A DNA stretch of 62,637 bases from Pseudomonadota bacterium (GCA_039028155.1 JBCCIS010000031.1:1-62637); one strand, 5' to 3'; counted from the stretch's first letter, positions 48,357 through 57,462 are shown. The notes: generated by a model from the letters alone, not told the origin. Program-made: numbers and translations.

Positions 48357-49487
48357 TCAGGCGTCGCGTAGCGCCAGAGCGGACTCCTCCCGCCAACCGA
48401 TCAGCACGTCGTTTCCCGGGGCAAAGCCGCCGGTATGGGTCTCGGCGTGTTTAGGAGACCTAATCAACACCTCGCCCAGACCTTCGGCGTCCACCAGGTA
48501 CTCGGTCTGCTCGCCCAAATAGATTCGATTCCTGACCTTGGCCGGCGTTGTGATATCGCCATCAAGGTGTGCGTTCTCGGTCAGCGCGGCCATGTGGATC
48601 AGTTCCGGGCGGACCGCGAGCACGGCGCTGGTGCCCGGCTGCATTGTGTCCGACCCTTTCGGCCGGCGTCCGCCCAGGACGAGGCCTTTCGACGTTTCAA
48701 GCCTGGCGCGCCCGTTGTCTGCCGCGACGATCTTGCCGTGTAGGAAGTTTGAGCGGCCGACAAAGTCGGCGACGTAACGGTTGATTGGTTCGTCGTACAG
48801 CTCGGTCGGGCTCCCGGTTTGCACGATGCGGCCTTCCAGCATGATGCAGATGGTGTCGCTCATCGAAAGCGCCTCTTCCTGGTCGTGTGTGACCAGGATG
48901 AACGTGATGCCGACATCGCGCTGCAGGGTCTGGAGCTCGATCTGCATTTCGCGGCGCAGCTTCCTGTCGAGCGCGCCCAGCGGTTCGTCCAACAGCAGAA
49001 CGGTCGGGCGGTTGATCAAGGCACGTGCCAAGGCGACGCGCTGCTGCTGGCCGCCCGAAAGCTCCCAGATACGGCGCTTGGCATAGCCGGCCAATCGGAC
49101 GAGTTCGAGCGACTCGTCGACCCGCGCGGTGATCTCCGCGTCACCGGGGCGCGGCGTTACCTGCCGCAGGCCATAAGCGATGTTGTCGAACACGTTGAGA
49201 TGAGGGAACAGCGCGTAATGCTGGAACACCATGTTGACGGGCCGTCGATAGGCTGGGACGCCGACCATGGACGCGCCCTTTATCAGCACGTCGCCTTCCG
49301 TCGGCTGATCGAAGCCGGCAATCATGCGCAACGACGTCGTCTTGCCGCAGCCCGAGGGCCCGAGGAAACTGAAGAAGCCGCCACTGGGAATTTGCAGATC
49401 GAGTGCGTCCACCGCCACGACTTCGTCGAAACGTTTGGTGACGCCGCGAAACTCGACGTCAATCTCAGCCTGGGGTTCGCGTTCCAA
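48357..49487 (-). CDS. potA: Polyamine ABC transporter ATP-binding protein (PotA-type)
   Basis: 376-residue ATPase: Walker A GPSGCGKTT, Q-loop VFQHYALFPH, LSGGQQQRVALARAL, Walker B LLLDEPLGALDRKLR, and a C-terminal TOBE/regulatory domain with RPELIHM. Start TTG 49487 is the only plausible start; no ATG or GTG lies in the open frame upstream. First gene of potADBC, read divergently from the LuxR-family gene. Confidence 0.9.
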   Translation of the reverse strand: MEREPQAEIDVEFRGVTKRFDEVVAVDALDLQIPSGGFFSFLGPSGCGKTTSLRMIAGFDQPTEGDVLIKGASMVGVPAYRRPVNMVFQHYALFPHLNVFDNIAYGLRQVTPRPGDAEITARVDESLELVRLAGYAKRRIWELSGGQQQRVALARALINRPTVLLLDEPLGALDRKLRREMQIELQTLQRDVGITFILVTHDQEEALSMSDTICIMLEGRIVQTGSPTELYDEPINRYVADFVGRSNFLHGKIVAADNGRARLETSKGLVLGGRRPKGSDTMQPGTSAVLAVRPELIHMAALTENAHLDGDITTPAKVRNRIYLGEQTEYLVDAEGLGEVLIRSPKHAETHTGGFAPGNDVLIGWREESALALRDA

Positions 49488-49580
49488 CCTACTACCTGAA
49501 CTCCCAAAGTTGCGCTGACGGATGGGATTCCGGCGCTATATCCCCGCGAACCAAGAAATTCGCAAATTTCACCAGCGAAG

Positions 49581-49604
49581 GATATACCTACCGGGGGGTA
49601 TATC
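49581..49604. promoter_or_regulatory. Inverted-repeat operator between potA and luxR-type gene
   Basis: GATATACC-TACCGGGG-GGTATATC is a perfect 8+8 inverted repeat with an inner TACC...GGTA symmetry. It lies 94 bp from the potA start and 59 bp from the LuxR-family start in their shared 176-bp gap, the position expected for a site controlling both. Confidence 0.65.
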
Positions 49605-49663
49605 TCGATGAGTAGGCCATTTCAGGGGATAGGGGTGGAGCCAGCGGAGATCACACGGAGCGC

Positions 49664-50503
49664 GTGTTGCAGATAACTGATCACGAGTGGCACGAGGAGA
49701 TCGCCAAGGTCATTGGGTCGATCAGAACACCGGACTATCCCCATCGGCTGGTCGACGCGCTCGGGCGGCTGGTTGCCTTCGATTTCTCCGTGATGTTCGC
49801 CTATCGCGGCGACGACCGCCCGCTCGATTTGTTCGACAACTTCGGCGCCAAGCGGCGCGCCATCTTCGTGACCCTCTACCAAGAAGGTCCCTATATGCTG
49901 GATCCTTTCTTTCGGGCGGCGAAAGAGCAGGTCGAACCGGGCCTCTATCGGCTTCGCGAGCTGGCGCCCGACCGCTTCTATCAAAGCGAGTACTTCCGCT
50001 CCTACTACATCAAGACAGGCCTTGCCGAAGAGATCGGGTTTGTCGTCGCGCTGCCTGATGACGTTTGCGCGGTGATGTCGTTGATGCGGTCAAGCAACCG
50101 GCCGGTGTTCAGCGAAAAGGAGATGACGCGGCTGAGAAAGGTCGAACCTTTCGTCCGCGCGTCTGCGGAGTATCACTGGCAGGATCTGAGCGGCCGGTTT
50201 TCCGATGATGCCGTGGATCCCGAGCACGAGATCCTGGAGCGCTACATCGACTACACGTTCCGCAACTTCGGACGCTCGCTGCTCTCGCCCAGGGAACGGG
50301 AAGTCGTCGGCCTTGTGTTGCGTGGTCACTCTTCGGACTCAATCTCTAAGATCCTGGGCATCTCGCCCGGCACCGTCAAAGTCCACCGCAAGAACATCTA
50401 CGCCAAACTCGGCATTATCTCGCAATCCGAGCTCTTCTCGATCTTCTTAAGCTCACTCTCAAAGACGAAGGAGCCGACCAGGTTTCACGAAGTCCAGGGT
50501 TGA
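49664..50503 (+). CDS. LuxR-family transcriptional regulator
   Basis: 279 residues from GTG 49664, with CGGAG upstream. The C-terminal GerE-type helix-turn-helix is clear (LSPREREVVGLVLRGHSSDSISKILGI, then GTVKVHRKNIYAKLG; residues about 207-265). The N-terminal 190 residues form an uncharacterised sensor domain, without an obvious autoinducer-domain signature or receiver Asp. Divergent from the potADBC operon, with an inverted repeat between them, so it is the likely regulator of that importer. Ligand unknown. Confidence 0.87.
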   Translation: MLQITDHEWHEEIAKVIGSIRTPDYPHRLVDALGRLVAFDFSVMFAYRGDDRPLDLFDNFGAKRRAIFVTLYQEGPYMLDPFFRAAKEQVEPGLYRLRELAPDRFYQSEYFRSYYIKTGLAEEIGFVVALPDDVCAVMSLMRSSNRPVFSEKEMTRLRKVEPFVRASAEYHWQDLSGRFSDDAVDPEHEILERYIDYTFRNFGRSLLSPREREVVGLVLRGHSSDSISKILGISPGTVKVHRKNIYAKLGIISQSELFSIFLSSLSKTKEPTRFHEVQG

Positions 50504-50512
50504 CGTCGGCAG

Positions 50513-51238
50513 CTAGCGCATCACCTGACCGCCGTTCACGTCGATGGTGGCGCCGGTGATGAAGTCGGCGTCATCAGCGGCCAGGAACAGCACGCAGCGG
50601 GCGACGTCTTCAACCCGGCCGAGCCGGCCGACCAGGATGTGGTTCTCGACGAGATCATCCAGGAATTCCTGGGGCGCGACGCGGATCATGTCGGTATCGA
50701 CGTAACCGGGCGCGATGGCGTTGACCGTCACGCCCTTGGCCGCGCTCTCCTTGGCCAGCGCCTTGGTGAAACTGACCATGGCACCCTTGGCGGCGCCATA
50801 GGCAGTCTCGCCATAGTTAGGCGCGAAGGCCGACAGCGAGGCGACGTTGATGATGCGGCCGAAGCCGGCGTCGCGCATCGGCTTGATGACCTGATGGGTC
50901 ATGTTGAAGGCGGCGTTCAGATTGGTGTCGATCACCTTGCGCCAGACGTCCGGTGCCATCTTGTGCATGAACTTGTCCGGCGAGATGCCGGCGTTGTTGA
51001 CCAGGATCTCGACCGGGCCGAGATCGGCGACGACCTGTTCGACGCCTTTCTGGCAGGCGTCGTAGTCGGCGACATCCCAGGCATAGGTCGCAACGCCCGT
51101 CTCGGCGGCCAGCGAGGCCGCCGCTTCTTCGTTGCTGCGATAGTTGGCGGCGACCTTGTAGCCCGCCTGGTCTAGCGCGATGGCGATGCCGCGACCGATG
51201 CCACGCGACCCGCCTGTGACCAAGGCAACCCTTTGCAT
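50513..51238 (-). CDS. phaB: Acetoacetyl-CoA reductase-like SDR (PhaB-type)
   Basis: 241-residue SDR with TGGSRGIGRGIA, NNAGISPD, FGRIINVASLSAF (Ser), YGAAKGA (Tyr, Lys) and DVNGGQ. KFMHKMAPDVWRKVIDTNLNAAFNMTHQVIKPMRDAGFGRII is split here only for length; it reads much like PhaB of polyhydroxyalkanoate synthesis, which reduces acetoacetyl-CoA with NADPH. The FabG ketoacyl-ACP reductase is the alternative. No phaA or phaC is adjacent; the depolymerase-like gene at 3.2 kb is distant. Convergent with the LuxR-family gene. Confidence 0.75.
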   Translation of the reverse strand: MQRVALVTGGSRGIGRGIAIALDQAGYKVAANYRSNEEAAASLAAETGVATYAWDVADYDACQKGVEQVVADLGPVEILVNNAGISPDKFMHKMAPDVWRKVIDTNLNAAFNMTHQVIKPMRDAGFGRIINVASLSAFAPNYGETAYGAAKGAMVSFTKALAKESAAKGVTVNAIAPGYVDTDMIRVAPQEFLDDLVENHILVGRLGRVEDVARCVLFLAADDADFITGATIDVNGGQVMR

Positions 51239-51311
51239 GTCGAAGCACCCCGTCCGGTGTTAGTGTTAGTGCTTCTTTCTCATAGCACGTGAGCGCGACG
51301 AAAGGTGGACT

Positions 51312-52826
51312 ATGGTGCGTTGGGTTCTTGCATTTTCCGTTGCCGTGATGGTGTTCGTGGCCGGCGTTGCCGGAAACGGGGCTGCTGCTACGGCGACCAA
51401 GGTGCCCTGCTGGATTGTTGTGCCGGCTGGCGAGGCGGCGGCGTGTTACCGTGTTCGTGTCCCCGTCTACAGCGACGATGGCGCGCCGGCGCACTTCTAT
51501 CACCTGCCGGTCGCCGTCTTGAAGGCCCGCGCCAGCGAGCCGGCCGGCGACCCGGTCATCGTCATTCAAGGCGGGCCGGGTGCCTCGTTCTTCCACAGTG
51601 CTTATCCAGAGCAGGTCAGCACAGAGTATCTGTGGGGGATGACGGAGCCAGTGCGCGAAACCCGCGACGTCATCTTCTACGACCAGCGTGGCGTCGGCCT
51701 GGCCGAACCGGCATTGAACTGTTTCGAGGCGGATCAGCTGGCCGCATCGGCGGCATCGCCGCCCGGAGTCGAGGTGCCGTTCTTTGATCGCGACCGAGCG
51801 GAAATTGCCGGTTGCTACGATCGCCTGATTGCCGACGGCATCGATCTGTCGAGCTTCTCGACCCCGGCGAACGCCGATGATCTGGCCGTCATCATCGACG
51901 CGCTCGGCTATGACAAGGTTAATCTGTGGGGCATGTCCTATGGCACGCGGGTGGCGCTGGTCATGCTGCGCCGGCACGGCGATCTCATCCGCTCGGTTGT
52001 CCTGGACGGTGTCTATCCGCCCCATGTGCGCGCCGACGAACAGGCGCCGTGGGCGACCCACCGCGCCTTCACGCGCATCTTCGATGATTGCGCGCGCGAT
52101 AGCTGGTGCGCCAAGGCCTATGGCGACATCGGCGACCGGTTTGCCGACCTTTTGGAATCACTGAACGACAAACCACAGGCCATTGCGGTCGACGACCCGC
52201 GTTGGCCTATCGGTTCCGAAGCCGTCGTGGACGGCGACCTCTTGATTTTCCATATGTATGACGCCCTCTATTACGGCGATGCCATCCCCTATGTCCCGGC
52301 GCTGGTCGACGACGCGCTCAAGTACGATCTTTCCGGCCTCGGTTGGTTCTACTGGTATCCGTTCTTTGCCGACTGGTCACTTGACGAGGGGACCTTCCTG
52401 TCGGTGACATGCCGGGAGGAACGGCCGCGCATCCGCGCCGATGTCGTCGCGCGGGAGATAGCGAAGTACGGCGTTTATGCCATGGCCGGCAGCACGATCA
52501 TGACCAACGACATCTGCGACAACTGGCCGGTGCCGCCGTCGGATCCCGTGGAATGGGAACCCGTTGAATCCGACGTGCCCGCGCTCCTCATCAGTGGCGC
52601 CTATGACCCGGTGACACCGCCCGATTGGGGTGAGGACACCGCCGGTTACCTGTCAAACAGCCGCCACTTCGAGTTTCTGGGCGCTGGCCATGTGCCGAGC
52701 GCAGCCAACCGTTGCGCCAGCGATCTGGTCGCGGCATTCTTCGACGACCCCGATCCGGCGGCGCTTCCGACGCCGGACTGCCGGCTCTTCACCGAGGCCG
52801 CCGACTTCTCAAGCGTCGACTGGTAG
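51312..52826 (+). CDS. Secreted S33/TAP-like alpha/beta-hydrolase (peptidase)
   Basis: 504-residue exported hydrolase with an N-terminal signal peptide (WVLAFSVAVMVFVAGVAGNGAAA). The pattern is VIQGGPGAS (oxyanion, proline-iminopeptidase style), FYDQRGVGLAEPALNC, nucleophile elbow GMSYGTR, acid in SGAYDPVTPP and His in GAGHVPS, with a C-terminal TAP-like domain. Typical of tripeptidyl/prolyl aminopeptidases of Streptomyces and relatives that act on short peptides outside the cell. Several Cys suggest disulfides. Divergent from phaB. Confidence 0.85.
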   Translation: MVRWVLAFSVAVMVFVAGVAGNGAAATATKVPCWIVVPAGEAAACYRVRVPVYSDDGAPAHFYHLPVAVLKARASEPAGDPVIVIQGGPGASFFHSAYPEQVSTEYLWGMTEPVRETRDVIFYDQRGVGLAEPALNCFEADQLAASAASPPGVEVPFFDRDRAEIAGCYDRLIADGIDLSSFSTPANADDLAVIIDALGYDKVNLWGMSYGTRVALVMLRRHGDLIRSVVLDGVYPPHVRADEQAPWATHRAFTRIFDDCARDSWCAKAYGDIGDRFADLLESLNDKPQAIAVDDPRWPIGSEAVVDGDLLIFHMYDALYYGDAIPYVPALVDDALKYDLSGLGWFYWYPFFADWSLDEGTFLSVTCREERPRIRADVVAREIAKYGVYAMAGSTIMTNDICDNWPVPPSDPVEWEPVESDVPALLISGAYDPVTPPDWGEDTAGYLSNSRHFEFLGAGHVPSAANRCASDLVAAFFDDPDPAALPTPDCRLFTEAADFSSVDW

Positions 52827-52833
52827 GCCGGGA

Positions 52834-54285
52834 TCAACCGCCACCATTGTCGAACGGCCACTTGGGCCGCGCGATCTTGTGATAGGTGAGGGCGGTGAAG
52901 TCGGGCGCGACGACACCGGGTGCCGCGACATAGATGACGTCGGCGGCAAGCGGCGCGAAAGCCGTATAGAAGTGCTGGGTCGACTTGACGACGACGATGT
53001 CTAAGGCCGCCGGATCGATGCCGACCTGGGTAAAGAGTTCGGGGCTGTAGCCCTGGGTCCGCACGCTGGTCAAGACGACCGCGATGCCGTCGAAGTGAAT
53101 CGCGGCGCAGTCGCCCAGCGGCGATGGCGTGTCGCCCAGGTGCTGAACGGCCTGTCGCGTCAGTTTGCCGATCGTGACGTCGGCGTCGACCGGCTGCCCA
53201 GATAGCGGGCACATCTTACCGCCGAAGCGGAGCGGGAGCGTGGCGCCCTCACCGGCATCGAAACAGGTGGCGACGGCGATGGGATCCCATAGCGGACCGA
53301 CGGCCGCATTGCCGATTTTTCGCTTGCGCAACGCATCGACCAGAAACGTTGAATCGCCCGGCGCGCCGCCTCCTGCGTTGTCCGATACGTCGGCCAGCAC
53401 GACGGGTTTCTCCGCACCGCTGAGCGCGGCATCCAAGGCATCGTCGATGGCAAGCGGTCGCGGCGCCGTGTTGTCGCGCATCGCGAAGAGTTCCTCACCC
53501 AGCGCGCGGGCGAGATTGTCACCCTTCTCCGCGTCGTCGTCGGTAATGACGAGCACGCGGCTTCCCATGTCGGCGACATCGCCCCAGGGAAAGCCGTGGC
53601 CGATGGAGACGGAGAGGACGCCGTCCTTGCCTTCGAGCGCCGCGGCGCGGTCGACGTATGACCGCATGGGTTCGCGCGGCGTGTGCATGATACCGATCAT
53701 GCCGCAGTCGTGGAGCGACATGTGCGGGCGCACATCGCCGCTGGCGGTCCGTGTCAGCAGCTCGATCAGTTCTTCGGCGCGCGCGGTGCTGTCGGTGTGC
53801 GGGTATTCCTTGTAGGTGACCAGGATATCGGCCGCCGCGATCATCTGATCGGTGATATGGCAATGAAGATCGAGCTCCGCGCCGATTGCGGCGTCCGGTC
53901 CCGCCAGGGCGCGCGCCCGCGCCAGCAGGTCGCCTTCGCAATCGTCGTAACCCTCGGCAATCATCGCGCCGTGCATGCCAAAGGCGACCACGTCGACGGG
54001 CAGGGCGGCCTTCAACTGGTCGAGGATCTCATCGCGCAGGGATTCGTAGGCCGAGCGAACGGTGATGCCGGCGGGCTCGGCCATCGTGCAAAGACCCTCG
54101 ATCACGACCCAGTTGTTCTCTGTGGCGCGCCGGCGCGCGGCCCAAAGCGGCGCGCCGATGAAACTGGGCTCGTCGGGATGGGCGCCGGGTGGGAAGTACT
54201 CGCCAGCCTCAAAGCCCTGGCGAGAGGTCGGGAAGGGCGCAAAGGTGTTGGTTTCGGTGCCTAGTCCGGCCGCGAAGATACGCAA
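52834..54285 (-). CDS. M81 family metallopeptidase (MlrC-like)
   Basis: 483-residue member of the M81/MlrC group, named for the microcystin-degrading MlrC but widespread in bacteria without that pathway. N-terminal DUF1485 part with GTETNTFAPFPT, GMHGAMIAEGYDDCEGD and ELDLHCHITDQM (metal-binding residues), the central DNAGGGAPGDSTF, and the C-terminal VKSTQHFYTAFAPLA stretch are all diagnostic. It is predicted to be cytoplasmic. No other mlr gene is present, so microcystin degradation is not implied. Ends 8 bp after the convergent S33 hydrolase. Confidence 0.85.
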   Translation of the reverse strand: MRIFAAGLGTETNTFAPFPTSRQGFEAGEYFPPGAHPDEPSFIGAPLWAARRRATENNWVVIEGLCTMAEPAGITVRSAYESLRDEILDQLKAALPVDVVAFGMHGAMIAEGYDDCEGDLLARARALAGPDAAIGAELDLHCHITDQMIAAADILVTYKEYPHTDSTARAEELIELLTRTASGDVRPHMSLHDCGMIGIMHTPREPMRSYVDRAAALEGKDGVLSVSIGHGFPWGDVADMGSRVLVITDDDAEKGDNLARALGEELFAMRDNTAPRPLAIDDALDAALSGAEKPVVLADVSDNAGGGAPGDSTFLVDALRKRKIGNAAVGPLWDPIAVATCFDAGEGATLPLRFGGKMCPLSGQPVDADVTIGKLTRQAVQHLGDTPSPLGDCAAIHFDGIAVVLTSVRTQGYSPELFTQVGIDPAALDIVVVKSTQHFYTAFAPLAADVIYVAAPGVVAPDFTALTYHKIARPKWPFDNGGG

Positions 54286-54383
54286 TTTCAGGTCACTCGT
54301 TTCGGTTGATCGGCCACTAAGCGGTCAAGTGCCGACCGCCGGAACAGCGGTATCACCGGGCGCGCCGGGAGGCAATCGCGGGC

Positions 54384-54566
54384 CTATTTCCTGAGCTTTT
54401 CGACCCGCTCCTTGAGTTTGGCCCGCTTTTCGCGCAAGGCGTCGATTTTCTCCTGATTGCGCAGGGGGTCGGTGCCGGAGTCCCGTCGCGCGTGCCTGCG
54501 GTCGATCTCGTTTTGGATCATCTCGATCTCGGCTTCTATGCCGCGAATCTTCTCTTCGGCTTTCAT
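54384..54566 (-). CDS. Small coiled-coil protein
   Basis: 60 residues, almost wholly a charged heptad-like coiled coil (MKAEEKIRGIEAEIEMIQNE, then KIDALREKRAKLKERVEKLR). It has an AGGA ribosome site 9 bases before the ATG and sits at 98 bp downstream position from mlrC's start region, on the same strand. No family recognised. The codon pattern is typical of the window, and it does not look like a shadow of a larger gene. Confidence 0.55.
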   Translation of the reverse strand: MKAEEKIRGIEAEIEMIQNEIDRRHARRDSGTDPLRNQEKIDALREKRAKLKERVEKLRK

Positions 54567-54840
54567 TGACGCATTCCTGGATCACGCGATGGCAAACCCG
54601 CGCGCTGGCGGAACGCGCAGCGCCGTCTGCTTCTACGAGACATGTATGGACGCCAACGACAAAAGGCATCGGCGGTGCGCAAAGAAAACCGAATTGTCAC
54701 GGAACTGTCTTGATCTTGACATCGGTCAACGGGCCCCGGAAACGACCGGTATCCGCGCGGTCATTTTAAGGACATGATTTCGGTCGAAGCATCACCATAT
54801 CAACCGTGCCAATGCGAACGTCGTGATGTTGGGGAAGATA

Positions 54841-55701
54841 ATGGATCAGCAGGTTACCGTTGCGGATATCAACGCCGACCAGGTCGACTACTGGAGCGGT
54901 GAAACCGGTGAGAAGTGGGCCGCCGGCCAGGACGAACTGGACACCATGCTGGCGCCGTTCGGCAAAGCGGCCATCGAAGCGGTTGCGCTCCAGCCCGGCG
55001 ACCACGTCGTCGACGTCGGTTGCGGTTGCGGCGATACCTCGTTCGAGCTGGCTTCGCGCGTCGGACCCATGGGCAGCGTGTTGGCAATCGACGTGTCCGC
55101 GCCCATGCTGCAGCGTGCCGGCGAACGACTTGGCGATGCCGCGCTCGGGAATCTGCGTTTCGCCATGGCCGACGCGTCGGCCTTCGGCTTTGAGCCGGAA
55201 GCGACGGATGTCGTGTTCTCGCGTTTCGGTGTCATGTTCTTCCGCAATCCCGTCGATGCCTTCGCCAATCTGAAGGCGGCCTTACGTCCCGGCGGACGCC
55301 TCGGTTTCGTGTGCTGGCGCAGCCTTGACCAGAACATGTGGGTCAGCGTACCGCGCGATGCCGCGCTGAAGCATTTGCCGCCCCCCGAGCCGGTGAGTCC
55401 GGATGAGCCCGGGCCGTTTGCTTTCGCCGATGCGGAGAAGGTTACCGACATTCTGCGCGACGCCGGTTTCAACGGCATCGTCCTCGAGCGGTTCGACACC
55501 AAGGTGCGCAACATCGGCAGCCTGGACGACGTGACCGAGTTCGTCGCGACCATGGGGCCGGTTTCGCGGCTGCTGGACGAGGTCGAGGGCGAGGTGCGCG
55601 AGCGCGCGATCGACGAGGTCCGCGACGCGCTGGCCTCCCATCACGACGGTCAGGCGCTGCATTTGAGCGCGGCCACCTGGATCGTGACGGCGAAAGCCTA
55701 G
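54841..55701 (+). CDS. Class I SAM-dependent methyltransferase
   Basis: 286-residue methyltransferase. Motif I is VDVGCGCGDTSFELA (about residue 57), then LAIDVSAPMLQRAGERLGD and the family-typical FSRFGVMFFRNPVDAFANLKAALRPGGRLGFV stretch (shown in part). The layout is close to UbiE/Coq5-like small-molecule methyltransferases. Start ATG 54841 with GGGGAAG upstream; a longer start six codons out is less likely. A hairpin repeat overlaps its stop codon. Substrate unknown. Confidence 0.8.
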   Translation: MDQQVTVADINADQVDYWSGETGEKWAAGQDELDTMLAPFGKAAIEAVALQPGDHVVDVGCGCGDTSFELASRVGPMGSVLAIDVSAPMLQRAGERLGDAALGNLRFAMADASAFGFEPEATDVVFSRFGVMFFRNPVDAFANLKAALRPGGRLGFVCWRSLDQNMWVSVPRDAALKHLPPPEPVSPDEPGPFAFADAEKVTDILRDAGFNGIVLERFDTKVRNIGSLDDVTEFVATMGPVSRLLDEVEGEVRERAIDEVRDALASHHDGQALHLSAATWIVTAKA

Positions 55702-55762
55702 AGCAGATCCTGTCTTGAGGGGATCGCTTCGCGATTTCGTCAGGGCAGGTGAATCTGCTCTA
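55699..55762 (+). repeat. Large hairpin element after the methyltransferase
   Basis: TAGAGCAGAT (55699-55708) and ATCTGCTCTA (55753-55762) form a perfect 10-bp outer stem; inside, CCTGTCTTGA pairs with TCAGGGCAGG (two wobbles) and ATCGC-TTC-GCGAT closes the tip. The first bases are the methyltransferase stop codon. It shares TAGAGCAGATC with 13506. It may serve as a terminator for both convergent genes. Confidence 0.65.
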
Positions 55763-55783
55763 CTTAATAGACTCGGACCAGAT

Positions 55784-57232
55784 CTACTGTTCAGTCAGCT
55801 TGAACTCGATGCGGCGGTTGCGCCGCAGCGCGATTTCGTCGTCTGACGGGTCGATCGGCTGGAACTCACCGAAGCCGGCCGCGGCGAGCCGGTTTGACGG
55901 AACGCCGCGGCTTATCAGGTAACGCACGACGGCAGTCGCCCGCGCTGTCGAAAGTTCCCAGTTCGACGGATAGAGCGCCGTCGAAATCGGCACCCGGTCG
56001 GTGTGGCCGTCGACGCGCAGGATCCATTTGACGTCGTCGGGGATGTCTTGCGTCAACTCGATGATCAGGTTGGCGATCTTGTCGAGCTCGGCCTCGCCCT
56101 CCGGCGCGATCTCCGCGCTGCCGCTGTCGAACAACAGTTCGGACTGCAGCACAAAGCGGTCGCCGACGACACGGATGTCCGGCCGGTTGCCGAGCGCGTT
56201 GATCAGCTTCTCGAAGAACTCGCTGCGGTATTGCGAGAGTTCCTGAACCTTGGCGGCGAGCGCGGCATTCAGCCGCTGGCCCAGGTCGGCGATCTGCACG
56301 GCGTCCGCCTCGGCTTGGCTCTCGGCAGCGTCGAGCGCTTCGTTCAGCGCCGCGATCTGCTGGCGCAGCGCCTGGAGCTGCTGGTTCAACAAGCTGATCT
56401 GGTTGAGGCGCCGTTCGGAGATGGATTCGGCCTGCTTCAGTTCCTCCTCCGTCATGGTGACGGCGGCGGTCAGTTCAGCGAGACGGATGTCGCGCTCCTC
56501 CAGATTTCGCTGCGCCAGGATCGTCCGTTCCTCGGCCGAGACGACATCGGCCTCCAGGGCCGACGAACGGTCGCGTTCGGCGGTCAGCTCCGCGAGCAGG
56601 GCCTCGATGCGTTCGCGGCTGGCCGCGGCCTCGGCTTCGGTCTCCTCCAAGGCTTCGGCGGTCCGCGCCTGATCCTCACGCGCCTCCTCCAGCAGCAAGA
56701 CCATCTTCGCGACCTCGTCTTCCAGGCTGTCACGAGTCTCCGACAAGGCTGCGATGTCGCGCTGCAGGCTGGCGATTTCGGCGAGCTTGAGTTCCAGGGT
56801 TTCTTCGCCGACCGTGATCTCGGTCAGCGCGTCCGCCAGTTCCGCTTCGGCAAGCTCGGCGCGCTCGGTAACGCGTGACAGGCTCGCCAGAAGGCCGTCG
56901 CGTTCCAGGTAGAGCGCCGCCAGGGCGGCGTCCGACTGGTCGCGCGCGCTGTTGGCCGTCTGCAGTTCGGCCGAAAGCTGGGCGACACTCAGTCTCAGAT
57001 CCGCGTTGGACTGGCGCTCCAGCGCGAGCATGTCCGAGAGTTGGGCGATCTCTGATTCCAGGCGCGCCAGGGCTTCGTCGCGTCCGGTGATCGCGACGTT
57101 CAGGAAGAACTGGGCAAGCATGAAGGCGACGAGAACGAAGATCAGCACCATCAACAGCGCTGAGAGCGCATCGACGAAGCCGGGCCAGATATCGCTGGCC
57201 GCGGTGCCGCCACGCCGGGTTCGCATGGCCAT
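55784..57232 (-). CDS. MotB/ZorB-like OmpA-domain protein with long coiled coil
   Basis: 482-residue membrane-anchored protein. One TM helix (about 15-45) begins FVDALSALLMVLIFVLVAFM, carrying the Asp typical of MotB/ZorB ion-channel helices. A periplasmic coiled coil of about 250 residues follows (about 50-300), and then a C-terminal OmpA peptidoglycan-binding domain with LFDSGSAEIAPEGEAELDKI, VDGHTDRVPI, NWELSTARATAVVRYL and RRNRRIEF. Partner of the MotA-like gene upstream; the coiled coil is far longer than in flagellar MotB. No flagellar genes are nearby. Confidence 0.82.
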   Translation of the reverse strand: MAMRTRRGGTAASDIWPGFVDALSALLMVLIFVLVAFMLAQFFLNVAITGRDEALARLESEIAQLSDMLALERQSNADLRLSVAQLSAELQTANSARDQSDAALAALYLERDGLLASLSRVTERAELAEAELADALTEITVGEETLELKLAEIASLQRDIAALSETRDSLEDEVAKMVLLLEEAREDQARTAEALEETEAEAAASRERIEALLAELTAERDRSSALEADVVSAEERTILAQRNLEERDIRLAELTAAVTMTEEELKQAESISERRLNQISLLNQQLQALRQQIAALNEALDAAESQAEADAVQIADLGQRLNAALAAKVQELSQYRSEFFEKLINALGNRPDIRVVGDRFVLQSELLFDSGSAEIAPEGEAELDKIANLIIELTQDIPDDVKWILRVDGHTDRVPISTALYPSNWELSTARATAVVRYLISRGVPSNRLAAAGFGEFQPIDPSDDEIALRRNRRIEFKLTEQ

Positions 57233-57251
57233 CGTCTAACCGCCCAGGTCT

Positions 57252-57274
57252 CCCTCTCCCCTGAAGGGAGAGGG
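57252..57274. repeat. Intergenic palindrome CCCTCTCCC/GGGAGAGGG
   Basis: CCCTCTCCC-CTGAA-GGGAGAGGG is a perfect 9-bp stem. This style of short GC-rich palindrome is common between genes in many Proteobacteria. It lies in the 230-bp gap between the MotB-like and MotA-like genes. Confidence 0.6.
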
Positions 57275-57399
57275 CCGGCGTGAGGGGGTACGCGCCCAAG
57301 CGTGCACGATAGACAGGCATCGCCGTTTCATCCGCCGCTACCTCTCACCCGGCTCACCCAGCTTCGGCTGGGGCGCCGCGCGCCTACGCCTTCGCATCC

Positions 57400-57424
57400 C
57401 TCTCCCTCAAGGGGCGAGGGAGAG
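57400..57424. repeat. Second intergenic palindrome CTCTCCCTC/GAGGGAGAG
   Basis: CTCTCCCTC-AAGGGGC-GAGGGAGAG forms a 9-bp stem with a 7-nt loop, about 125 bp from the first and clearly related. Between them lies a third arm-like segment (ACCTCTCACCC). The two together span most of the gap. Confidence 0.6.
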
Positions 57425-57462
57425 CGTTGAGGATTTTGGCGACGACCTTGCCGCATGATGTA

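Noticed and set aside
52834-54285. Microcystin degradation pathway from the MlrC-like gene
   Set aside because: mlrA, mlrB and mlrD are absent; M81 proteins are widespread without that pathway.
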